Origin: Pseudomaricurvus alkylphenolicus
Lineage (GTDB): Bacteria; Pseudomonadota; Gammaproteobacteria; Pseudomonadales; Cellvibrionaceae
Direction: 5' to 3'
NCBI RefSeq assembly: GCF_011683955.1
Contig: NZ_JAAQPI010000004.1
Span: forward strand, 434,001 to 498,000
DNA length: 64,000 nucleotides
Position numbers and translations under genes: made by a program. Below, piece by piece: positions 9,303 to 16,407 of the stretch. Under the pieces are notes generated by a model that was not told where the DNA came from, did not search any database, and saw only the letters and a program-made list of their open reading frames with translations. Each line of letters opens with the position of its first letter. Positions within the stretch are counted from its first letter, which is position 1.

Positions 9303-11599
9303 CAGGATGTCACCTCCGCCGTCAGACCATTCAGCACATGCTGGGCTTTCATCGGCAAATCACGCAGTCGCACACCAACGGCCTGATAGACCGCGTTGCC
9401 TATCGCGGGGCCGATGCCAATCACACCGGGTTCACCCAGTCCGGTCGGTACCTCTTCACTTTCGACAAAATGAATATCCAGCTCCGGAATCTCGTTCATT
9501 CGCAAAGGCAAGTAACTGTTGAGGTTGACGTCTTTGACCTGCCCCTTTTCGAACTCGGTAAATTCGTTCAGCGCCAGACTGACACCCCAAAAGGCGCTAC
9601 CCTCCAGCTGAGCAAGCGCACCATCGGGATGCACGATCAACCCTGCATCGACAACCATGGTGATTTTTTTGACCGTGATTTTGCCCGTCTGTCGATTTAC
9701 ATGCACATGCGCCGCCGTGGCGATCCAGGCGGGCATGGTGCGCTCCTGTCCAGCGGTAACGGCAACGCCAACGCCTTCATTTATCGGTAGTTTATTGCCA
9801 TAACCAATGCGCTGCTTTAGTACATCCAGTGTGTTTTTCAAACGCAGGGCACCACCGACACTCTCCGGTGCCTTGCCCGCTTGTTTGCCTTTTCCATCCA
9901 GCATAGACAAACGGAATTCAATCGGGTCACGCCCAGTTTTGTGAGCGATCTCGTCGATAAAGGATTCCAGCCCCCAGACAATCCAACCCTGTCCCACCGA
10001 TCGCAGCCAACCCGGCAGGAATGTCTCTTGCGCCAGAGTATTGTTGATCACCCGCGCCCGGTGATTCGGCATGCTGTACCAATGATCGGCGCCACTGGCG
10101 GAGAAAGGATCGAACTTGCCCTTTTTGTCCAGGCTCTCGGGCATAAAACCTGGCGCCATGTCCAGAGTCGGCCAACCCGAAGAATGGGCCGTGTTTAAAC
10201 CGGTCAGTGCATTGTCATTCAGACTGGCTTCAAATCCGGAAACCGATGGTGAACGCACTTGGTCAAAACGGGAATCATCGGCGCGGGTGAAAATCAACTT
10301 TACGGGCTTGCCGGTTTGCTTGGCTGTCAGTGCCGCCGGGATCATATAGTCTCCGTAGAGCCGACGACCAAAACCGCCACCCAGGTAATACTGGTGCATC
10401 ACAATCCTGTCTTCGTCCACCTGCAGCGCCTTGGCCAATACCGGAAGTGTCAGTGACTGCCACTGGTTACCTGCATGAATATGCCAAATACCTTGCTTTA
10501 ACTCCGCGGTCGTATTCATGGGCTCCAACGCGAAGTGCAGAGCCGTATTGGTGCGATAGATTGCACTCAAATGATTACTGGCATCTTGTTTCGCGCGATC
10601 AACATTACCCTCGTCAACAAATAGTACCCCCTCTGAAGTTTCGTTGACTTGTCGCTCGCCCTCCGACAGTATTTGCTGCTCATTGATATCGGCTCTGGAC
10701 CCCGCCTGGTAATTGACCGAGATAACGTCTGCCGCCTTGATGGCCGTAGGATAGTCCCGAGCCAGAACCGATACCCAACCCTGAAGGGTGTCGCTGGGGT
10801 CTTCCAGAATCTCAAAACCCAGATAACCCGGCAAGGATTTCGCACCGCTGTCATTCACAGACACTACCTTGCTGCGATAACGCGTCGGTGGCAGGATCGG
10901 GCGTGCGTATATCATGCCATCAATTTCGACGTCGATACCGTACTTCGCACTACCATTGGTTTTGGCGGGAATGTCCAAGGCCTTAAAGTCTTTCCCAATC
11001 AGTTTGTGTGCAGACTTTGATTTCAGAGGTAATTTGGCCATTTCCTCCTGGGAAAAGTTGCGGTTAAAGTGCCCCTTTTGCACTATCTCTGAAAATTGGA
11101 GTCGACCCTTTGGAGTCACCACGCAACCGCCTTCCGTGTCACAGTCTGAGGCTTCGACACCGGCCAGTTCAGCACCTGCTTCAATCAAGGCCATGCGGCC
11201 CGCAGCGCCGGCTTGAGACAACGGCTTGTAAGACGTGAAGATCGACCAGGAACCGCCGGTGATCATGTAACCCCACTTGGGATCTGTGTCTACATGGCGA
11301 ATTTCCATCTGCTCCCAGTCAGCACCCAGCTCATCCGCTATGATACGAGCCAGTGCGGTGCCTACGTGTTGTCCCATTTCCGCCTTGGCGATATTGATCA
11401 GGACCTTGCCAGTGGCATCGATTTCGAACCAGATGGTGGGGGAAAACACTTTGTCCGCCAGGGACTGCTGCGCCGTAGCCGTGGCAGCAAGAGCCGAAGG
11501 CGCAAACGCCATCATGACAGAAGCGCCCACGGAACCAATCAGGAAATTACGCCGCGACACATTGGCGGACTGATAGCGAGCCTGTTTGATGGATGTCAT
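9302..11599 (-). CDS. Molybdopterin-dependent hydroxylase, large subunit (IorB-like)
   Basis: About 765 residues from the ATG at 11599, which has a strong GGAGG site; an in-frame extension to 11668 lacks one. The N-terminus has a twin-arginine signal, SRRNFLIGSVGASVMMAF, so the enzyme is exported folded. Xanthine-dehydrogenase-family marks include YYLGGGFGRRLYGDY, the GLESFIDEIAHKTGRDPIEFR segment, and near the C-terminus GLGEPGVIGIGPAIGNAVYQAVG, which carries the catalytic Glu. It belongs to the isoquinoline 1-oxidoreductase/aldehyde-oxidase-like branch. The 2Fe-2S subunit lies directly upstream and the cytochrome c downstream. The substrate (aldehyde, N-heterocycle or other) cannot be read from the sequence. 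Confidence 0.88.
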   Translation of the reverse strand: MTSIKQARYQSANVSRRNFLIGSVGASVMMAFAPSALAATATAQQSLADKVFSPTIWFEIDATGKVLINIAKAEMGQHVGTALARIIADELGADWEQMEIRHVDTDPKWGYMITGGSWSIFTSYKPLSQAGAAGRMALIEAGAELAGVEASDCDTEGGCVVTPKGRLQFSEIVQKGHFNRNFSQEEMAKLPLKSKSAHKLIGKDFKALDIPAKTNGSAKYGIDVEIDGMIYARPILPPTRYRSKVVSVNDSGAKSLPGYLGFEILEDPSDTLQGWVSVLARDYPTAIKAADVISVNYQAGSRADINEQQILSEGERQVNETSEGVLFVDEGNVDRAKQDASNHLSAIYRTNTALHFALEPMNTTAELKQGIWHIHAGNQWQSLTLPVLAKALQVDEDRIVMHQYYLGGGFGRRLYGDYMIPAALTAKQTGKPVKLIFTRADDSRFDQVRSPSVSGFEASLNDNALTGLNTAHSSGWPTLDMAPGFMPESLDKKGKFDPFSASGADHWYSMPNHRARVINNTLAQETFLPGWLRSVGQGWIVWGLESFIDEIAHKTGRDPIEFRLSMLDGKGKQAGKAPESVGGALRLKNTLDVLKQRIGYGNKLPINEGVGVAVTAGQERTMPAWIATAAHVHVNRQTGKITVKKITMVVDAGLIVHPDGALAQLEGSAFWGVSLALNEFTEFEKGQVKDVNLNSYLPLRMNEIPELDIHFVESEEVPTGLGEPGVIGIGPAIGNAVYQAVGVRLRDLPMKAQHVLNGLTAEVTS

Positions 11600-11600
11600 A

Positions 11601-12095
11601 TCAAGCCTCCAGAGAATCTTGGTGGCCTGCAGGGTCATAAACTGCCACGGCATTATCGTTGGCTGCACGCTTTACAGCTTTGTGAATGCGTTTGTATGCC
11701 ATACAGCGACATAGATTGGAACTCATGTGGTTAACAATATCCTCATCGGAGGGATTGGGGTTGTAACTGAGCAAGGTTGCCGCCTGCATAATTTGGCCGG
11801 ATTGGCAGTAACCGCACTGTGGCACCTGCTCTTCGACCCAGGCTTTTTGCATGGGGTGGGTGTTGTTAAGGCCTTCGATAGTAGTGATCTCGGCACCCTG
11901 TGCCAACTCCAGGGGATATGAACAAGAGCGTATGGCATTGCCATCCACATGCACGGTACAGGCACCGCACATGGCGATACCGCAACCGAACTTGGTACCT
12001 TTAAGCTTAAACTCGTCACGAATAATCCAGAGTAACGGGGTATCTTTACTGGCAGCAGTTTTGACCAACTTGCCATTCAATCTAAATTCAATCAT
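11601..12095 (-). CDS. Molybdenum hydroxylase, 2Fe-2S subunit (IorA-like)
   Basis: About 164 residues. The N-terminal ferredoxin-like 2Fe-2S domain has GCGIAMCGACTVHVDG, and the C-terminal helical 2Fe-2S domain has CGYCQSGQIM and LCRC. This two-cluster layout is that of the small subunit of xanthine-dehydrogenase/IorAB enzymes. I chose ATG 12095 (MIEFRLNGK) because a GAAAG site lies 9 bases upstream; ATG 12104 is in frame but has no room for a site, and the frame stays open to 12167. Its stop lies one base from the Mo subunit start, so the two are coexpressed. It passes electrons from molybdenum to the di-haem cytochrome. Confidence 0.88.
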   Translation of the reverse strand: MIEFRLNGKLVKTAASKDTPLLWIIRDEFKLKGTKFGCGIAMCGACTVHVDGNAIRSCSYPLELAQGAEITTIEGLNNTHPMQKAWVEEQVPQCGYCQSGQIMQAATLLSYNPNPSDEDIVNHMSSNLCRCMAYKRIHKAVKRAANDNAVAVYDPAGHQDSLEA

Positions 12096-12172
12096 GGCTG
12101 ACATCTTTCGAAAGGAGGGTGTGATTGTTAAGTGAGAGAAGGATAATGAAGAGGCGGCACTCTCCACAATTA

Positions 12173-12190
12173 GTCACCAAAAAGTGACTG
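12173..12190. promoter_or_regulatory. Operator-like dyad before the Mo-hydroxylase operon
   Basis: A perfect dyad AGTCAC-CAAAAA-GTGACT in the gap between the LtrA stop and the 2Fe-2S subunit. Its core GTCACCAAAAAGTGAC resembles GTTACCAAAAGTAAAC inside the 27-bp repeats near the HxlR gene, so it may bind the same or a related regulator. Confidence 0.4.
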
Positions 12191-12223
12191 GTCGGAAAAA
12201 AGTAACCGCCTTTGGCAGATTAA

Positions 12224-13363
12224 TCAGGCGTGTGCGTCCAGATAATCATCCACATCGACGCTGAGCACTCTCAGATGCGTGAGCGCAACATAGACCATCA
12301 TGCCAAGTGTCATACCCACCAGGGAGTACTCAATGGCCGGCATGAACGAACTGGCAATGGTGATTGACACACAGATCACGGTATTACCCACAATGGCTTT
12401 GCGCCATGGTGGAAAGGCGTACCAGTAGGGAATCTGTTTACCGAGATAGAAAAACACCAGACCCACGATGGCCAACAAACCGAAGGTTGGCCGATCCAGA
12501 TCCCCCAAAATTGAGTGTCGAATCAGATTGGCCAGTATCAACAGCCCCATACACAAGAACAGATGGCTGAACACCAGCAGGTTGGGCGCATCAAGCCTCT
12601 GGCTGCGTTCCATGGTTTCGAAACTGTCGAAGTAGATCCACCAAATGGACCCCAGCAATGCGAAACCGAATACGGAACTGAGTATGGCCGTCTTCGTCCA
12701 TTCGACTTCACTCAGCGCTGCCACCATGGCAATCACCGATTCGCCCAGAATAATGATCGCCAACAGACCGATACGTTCCACCAGATGCTTGCGATCCACA
12801 GGGCGAGTCAGGGTCTTCTTCTGCAATATAGCTTGCAGAAATATATCCAGGCCGATGCCGCCATAGAAAACCAGATACCGAAGCGTGCCATCAAAAGCCA
12901 CCGACAGCAGACTGACCAGGGCACCGGCTCCGATAATTGCCCCCATATCCTTGGCGAAGTTCACTTCGTCGCGAAAGTGGTGGTGCACATAGAAATACTG
13001 GGCAGCAAGAATCAGTCGAACTCCGGCATAGAGTGACGCAAATTGTACAAAACCCTCACCCATACTGCTCTCAGCAAAGGTGGAAAACACCACCATCAGC
13101 CCCATCACTGCCAGGGTAATCATCCGGTCGTAGCGGCTGTCGCTGTCAAAGCGATTGGAGAACAAAGTATGGGTCATCCAGATCCACCACACGGGAATAA
13201 ACACCAACGGGAAGCGCAGCAGTTGCTCGGTACCGATGTGGCCATCGTGGGTGTGTGCCAGATCATGGGTAACCACACCGATAACCGCGACAAAAACAAG
13301 GTCGAAAAACAGCTCCAACCAGGTAGCATGGCGTGAATCGTGTTTATAGAGTTGAGAAATCAT
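12224..13363 (-). CDS. LtrA-family membrane protein
   Basis: About 379 residues, almost entirely hydrophobic, with ten or so TM helices. The N-terminal HATWLELFFDLVFVAVIG segment is the signature of the low-temperature-requirement A family (PF06772). The function of the family is unclear; the name comes from a Listeria cold-growth mutant. The ATG at 13363, with GAAGAGG upstream, is preferred over the GTG at 13369. It begins two bases after the stop of the cupin gene, so the two are cotranscribed and probably share the mdaB-like promoter controlled by the HxlR regulator. Confidence 0.82.
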   Translation of the reverse strand: MISQLYKHDSRHATWLELFFDLVFVAVIGVVTHDLAHTHDGHIGTEQLLRFPLVFIPVWWIWMTHTLFSNRFDSDSRYDRMITLAVMGLMVVFSTFAESSMGEGFVQFASLYAGVRLILAAQYFYVHHHFRDEVNFAKDMGAIIGAGALVSLLSVAFDGTLRYLVFYGGIGLDIFLQAILQKKTLTRPVDRKHLVERIGLLAIIILGESVIAMVAALSEVEWTKTAILSSVFGFALLGSIWWIYFDSFETMERSQRLDAPNLLVFSHLFLCMGLLILANLIRHSILGDLDRPTFGLLAIVGLVFFYLGKQIPYWYAFPPWRKAIVGNTVICVSITIASSFMPAIEYSLVGMTLGMMVYVALTHLRVLSVDVDDYLDAHA

Positions 13364-13365
13364 AG

Positions 13366-13740
13366 TCACCTCTTCTCTTTGGCCTCAACGATCACCGCCA
13401 CAACTTCCGTGTTGCCGACATTGGTAACCTGATGACTCCAGGCCTCGTGCCACATCACTTGGCCATCGGGCACCGTTACGACCATGGTTTTGCCGTTCTC
13501 CAGTGTGATGGCAAGCGTGCCTCCACGCTCAAAGTAAACGGTTTCATTGTTGTGATGGTGCATGGCATCGGCGTCACCTGGCTTCAGCACCATCTTCAAC
13601 ACCAGGACTTCTTCGTTTTCAGTAAGTACCTGGTAGAATTCCGGTGACGCTGTATGAGCGGCGGTGAGCTTGTCCGCCAGCGCATGACCGCAGACTATAA
13701 GAGCCGTGGCAAAGGCAAGAGATTGCATCAGCGTTTTCAT
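13366..13740 (-). CDS. Secreted cupin-domain protein
   Basis: A 124-residue protein with signal peptide MKTLMQSLAFATALIVCGHALA and a single small cupin barrel. The cupin metal motif is visible as MHHHNNETVYFERGG, with a second motif near HEAWSHQVTNVGN. It is probably a periplasmic metal-binding protein; no enzyme activity can be assigned. It lies 71 bases after the flavodoxin-fold oxidoreductase and abuts the LtrA gene, all on the minus strand. Confidence 0.75.
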   Translation of the reverse strand: MKTLMQSLAFATALIVCGHALADKLTAAHTASPEFYQVLTENEEVLVLKMVLKPGDADAMHHHNNETVYFERGGTLAITLENGKTMVVTVPDGQVMWHEAWSHQVTNVGNTEVVAVIVEAKEKR

Positions 13741-13811
13741 GTTGCATTGACCTCATTATAAGATCCGGCAACAACGTTTCAGTGGCGTTGCCGGTTAGTC
13801 ATCAGGACCTT

Positions 13812-14396
13812 TTAGAGTTGCGCTTCGATGTGACTGGCGAAACGCTTAAAATCGTTTTCAGTGTCTGCGTTTTTCATCACATCGTAGCAAGCAAAGGTCT
13901 CCAACCCTTCCATGCCAAAGAACCGGAAGTTCATATGCATGGGGAAGAACAAATCGTCCACACTCTTACCCTGGAACAAGTATTCGCCAGAGTCGTTAAA
14001 TGACTCTTCGGGTGCGTTAAAGGTTAGCGACAACATATACTTCTTGCCGGTAAGGGTGCCGCCAGCGCCGTAGTTCTTTTTGGGCTCTTCCGCCGTGCGG
14101 CCGTCGCCGTTGCAGAGGGCGCCGCCCATACCCGCGGTGTAGACTTCATCCATGTACTTTTTGAAAGTCCAGGGCACCCCCATCCAGTTCACAGGGGTCT
14201 GCAGCAGCACGATGTCGGCCCACTGGTGATTTTCCAACTCTTGCTCCACGTCCCAGGTATCGTCAACCACCACTATGCGGGTCTGGTGCCCCTTGGCTTC
14301 AATCAGCTCCTGGGCCATTTGCACCAGGGCACCATTCAGGCGACCTTCGGAAAACGGGTATTGATGGTGGGCGTTGATAATCAGAACATTACTCAT
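13812..14396 (-). CDS. Flavodoxin-fold NAD(P)H-quinone oxidoreductase (MdaB-like)
   Basis: A 194-residue cytosolic protein of the Flavodoxin_2 fold. It opens with [22 protein letters not shown], the FMN/FAD-binding loop of MdaB-type quinone reductases. It also has [25 protein letters not shown] and [18 protein letters not shown], typical of the modulator-of-drug-activity-B branch. Such enzymes reduce quinones by two electrons and protect against electrophiles. It is divergent from an HxlR regulator. In this family HxlR proteins commonly sense quinones or electrophiles and control such reductases, which supports the assignment. Confidence 0.85.
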   Translation of the reverse strand: MSNVLIINAHHQYPFSEGRLNGALVQMAQELIEAKGHQTRIVVVDDTWDVEQELENHQWADIVLLQTPVNWMGVPWTFKKYMDEVYTAGMGGALCNGDGRTAEEPKKNYGAGGTLTGKKYMLSLTFNAPEESFNDSGEYLFQGKSVDDLFFPMHMNFRFFGMEGLETFACYDVMKNADTENDFKRFASHIEAQL

Positions 14397-14455
14397 AACG
14401 TAAACCTCTTAAGGTGATTCGATCAATGAATACAGGTGAATTGTTGTTGCCAGGT

Positions 14456-14507
14456 ATACTATGGTAACCTTTTACCCATGTTCAATTAGTTTACTTTTGG
14501 TAACCTG
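14456..14507. promoter_or_regulatory. Divergent mdaB-like/hxlR control region with copy 1 of the 27-bp element
   Basis: On the minus strand -35 TTGAAC (14480-14485) and -10 TAGTAT (14456-14461) are 18 bases apart, aimed at the quinone reductase. The spacer holds a dyad, GGTAA-CCTT-TTACC (14463-14476). Bases 14481-14507 are a 27-bp element whose exact inverted copy lies at 14932-14958. The element overlaps the -35 box, as expected for regulator binding. Confidence 0.55.
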
Positions 14508-14562
14508 CAATCCGGGGTCGTTTGAAAGTTCGACAAGAGTAAAATCACAGGAGGAATCGACA

Positions 14563-14919
14563 ATGGGTGGCGTTGTACAAACCGATGCACGCGGCAGAAA
14601 AACCGTATTGGACGCCTGCACAGAGCCCTGTGCGATCGAAAAGGGCATGCGCATGATCGGCGGCAAGTGGAAGGGCTCCATCCTCTGGCACCTTCAGGAC
14701 GAACCGGTTCGCTTTAATGACCTGACGCGATTGCTGGGCGGCGCCAGCAAGAAAATGGTGGATCAACGGCTCAAGGAGTTAGAGAGCGAGGGCATGGTAC
14801 TGCGCAAGGTCATTAACGACCGGCCAGTCGCGGTCACCTACGAGCTGACGGATTTTGGCCGTACCGCACTGGATATTCTGGACAGTCTGCGAGAATGGTC
14901 GGAGACCTATATTGAATAA
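14563..14919 (+). CDS. HxlR-family transcriptional regulator
   Basis: A 118-residue winged-helix protein. The ATG at 14563 has a perfect AGGAGG site 8 bases upstream; the open frame to 14461 would run through the promoter. The HxlR signature is present: ACTEPCAIEKGMRMIGGKWKGSILWHL, then FNDLTRLLGGASKKMVDQRLKELESEGMV. The Cys residues near the N-terminus (DACTEPC) match the redox or electrophile-sensing Cys of YodB/HypR/QorR-type members. It lies between two copies of a 27-bp element, one at the divergent reductase promoter and one before the GFA gene, and so probably regulates both, and possibly itself. Confidence 0.88.
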   Translation: MGGVVQTDARGRKTVLDACTEPCAIEKGMRMIGGKWKGSILWHLQDEPVRFNDLTRLLGGASKKMVDQRLKELESEGMVLRKVINDRPVAVTYELTDFGRTALDILDSLREWSETYIE

Positions 14920-14931
14920 AGGGGTGCGCTC

Positions 14932-14981
14932 CAGGTTACCAAAAGTAAACTAATTGAATCCTCCCCAACAGAGCGGATAAT
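14932..14981 (+). promoter_or_regulatory. Promoter of the GFA gene with copy 2 of the 27-bp element
   Basis: Bases 14932-14958 are the exact reverse complement of 14481-14507 (core GTTACCAAAAGTAAAC on this strand). -35 TTGAAT at 14954-14959 overlaps the element and -10 GATAAT lies at 14976-14981, spacing 16. Relative to its promoter the element sits as it does at the quinone reductase promoter. Confidence 0.6.
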
Positions 14982-15011
14982 AGGTCGTCATGATTATTGC
15001 GGAGTTCCACC

Positions 15012-15416
15012 ATGTCCGACACCCATCACATCTCTTGCGACTGCGGTAGCGTCAAACTGACAATGCAAGGCGAGCCCAAAGTACGCGGCTTTTGCCACTG
15101 CGAAGACTGCAGGGATCTGCTCAAGATTCCCTATCATTCCGTAACCGCGTGGGAGTCCGATCAGGTCACATTCACCTCAGGCGAACAGGAAGCCGCAACC
15201 TTCCAACACCCCACAAAACGCATGCAACGCATTTACTGCAAGCACTGTGGCGAAACCTTGTTTAATACCAATGCTATGGGTTGGCGAATCATTTCCCAAC
15301 TGTTGATTCGCAAGTGCTACAATGATGAGCTTCCTGAGGAGCTGAAGTCTAAAATGCACTTCTTTTACGATCGACGCATCGTTGACATCGACGATCCGTT
15401 ACCGAAACGGCCTTGA
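15012..15416 (+). CDS. GFA/CENP-V-family zinc protein
   Basis: A 134-residue protein with the zinc-binding Cys pattern of the GFA (glutathione-dependent formaldehyde-activating)/CENP-V fold: CDCGSVKL, CHCEDC and CKHCGETLFN. The ATG at 15012 follows a GGAG site; a TTG 15 bases upstream is a poorer start. Many GFA-fold proteins are not formaldehyde enzymes, so only a zinc-dependent thiol or C-S related role is safe to suggest. The promoter carries the HxlR-linked 27-bp element, placing the gene in the same electrophile-response unit as the quinone reductase. Confidence 0.82.
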   Translation: MSDTHHISCDCGSVKLTMQGEPKVRGFCHCEDCRDLLKIPYHSVTAWESDQVTFTSGEQEAATFQHPTKRMQRIYCKHCGETLFNTNAMGWRIISQLLIRKCYNDELPEELKSKMHFFYDRRIVDIDDPLPKRP

Positions 15417-15466
15417 GTTGTTGGCAGCAGTAGAGACGAAGGTAAGCACCTCCGTCTCCGATCGTG

Positions 15467-16285
15467 CTAGGTTTTCTGTGCCCGCAACATATCACCCAAT
15501 GCTTTACCAAACAGGGATGAGCCTCGCAGATACAGACCACCATCAACTTCAATCACCTGTCCAGTAACAAAACCGGCCAACTCAGAAGAAAGCATCAGGC
15601 ACATATTGGCAACGTCGGTTTTCTCGCCCAGTCGGTTAAGAGGTGTGTAGTCGATGGATACCGCCAGAGACTCCTCGCTGGCGGATAAACGTTTCATGCC
15701 TTCGGTATCGGCAATAAAGCCCGGCACTACTGAGTTGATGCGAATACCCTCTTTACCCCATTCCAATGCAAGCACCCGCGTAATCTGATCAACGCCCGCC
15801 TTGGCAGCCCCCACATGGCCCTGGGCTTCACTCGGCTGATAGCCTTGCGGAGCCGAAATATTGATGATGCTACAACCCGGTTTTTTCAGGAATGGGTAGG
15901 ACGCCTTCATGACGTGCAAGGTGCCCATCAGATCAATTTCGACCACGGCGCGAAAAGCATTGACCGACATATCTGCGACGAGCGCCGGAAAGTTACCCGC
16001 CGCTCCGGACACCAGAATATCGAAGTCGCCCAGTTGCTCATGAAAGAATGTGAGCCCCGCGGCAACCGCTTCTGAGTCACGTACGTCGAAGGCCTGACCG
16101 ATTGCCTTTGATGCACCTGCTTTCAGCAGCGAAGCCACCGTGTCGTCAACTTTGTCCTGGCTGCGGCTCGCCACTGCCACACAGGCGCCCTGCCCGGCAA
16201 ACGTTTCCGCAATCCCGCGGTTAATTCCGGACGTGCCACCAACGACGATAACCACTTTATCTTGAAAATCCAGCGTAACAGCCAT
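15467..16285 (-). CDS. SDR oxidoreductase, 2,4-dienoyl-CoA reductase type
   Basis: A 272-residue Rossmann-fold short-chain dehydrogenase. The cofactor loop is GGTSGINRG, and SGAAGN takes the place of NNAG. The usual catalytic YxxxK is HVGAAKAG, so the Tyr is absent but the Lys is kept. The following RINSVVPGFIADTEGMKRL strongly resembles the peroxisomal DECR2 branch, where this motif form is normal. It is therefore probably an NADPH-dependent 2,4-dienoyl-CoA reductase for unsaturated acyl-CoAs rather than a dead SDR. It is convergent with the GFA gene and appears monocistronic. Confidence 0.82.
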   Translation of the reverse strand: MAVTLDFQDKVVIVVGGTSGINRGIAETFAGQGACVAVASRSQDKVDDTVASLLKAGASKAIGQAFDVRDSEAVAAGLTFFHEQLGDFDILVSGAAGNFPALVADMSVNAFRAVVEIDLMGTLHVMKASYPFLKKPGCSIINISAPQGYQPSEAQGHVGAAKAGVDQITRVLALEWGKEGIRINSVVPGFIADTEGMKRLSASEESLAVSIDYTPLNRLGEKTDVANMCLMLSSELAGFVTGQVIEVDGGLYLRGSSLFGKALGDMLRAQKT

Positions 16286-16348
16286 CTCAATTCCCCGGAG
16301 TAAAAGTTAAGGGTTTTGTTAGTATAGATGGCTTATACAGGTAGACAA

Positions 16349-16383
16349 CGAAATAGCGCCCCATAAATGGGGACGCTATTTCG
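16349..16383. terminator. Hairpin terminator between TonB receptor and SDR
   Basis: CGAAATAGCGCCCC pairs with GGGG-A-CGCTATTTCG around an ATAAAT loop (14 paired bases, one bulge). It lies just beyond the 3' end of the minus-strand TonB receptor gene. The U-run is weak, so termination may need help. Confidence 0.55.
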
Positions 16384-16407
16384 CCAATCAGGAGGGCAAT
16401 GTATCTA

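Noticed and set aside
14461-14562. Upstream extension of the HxlR gene
   Set aside because: It would cover the operator and promoter, while ATG 14563 has a perfect AGGAGG site.
15467-16285. SDR lacking the catalytic Tyr of YxxxK taken as inactive
   Set aside because: The HVGAAKAG form with DTEGMKRL is normal for the DECR branch, so the missing Tyr is a family trait.
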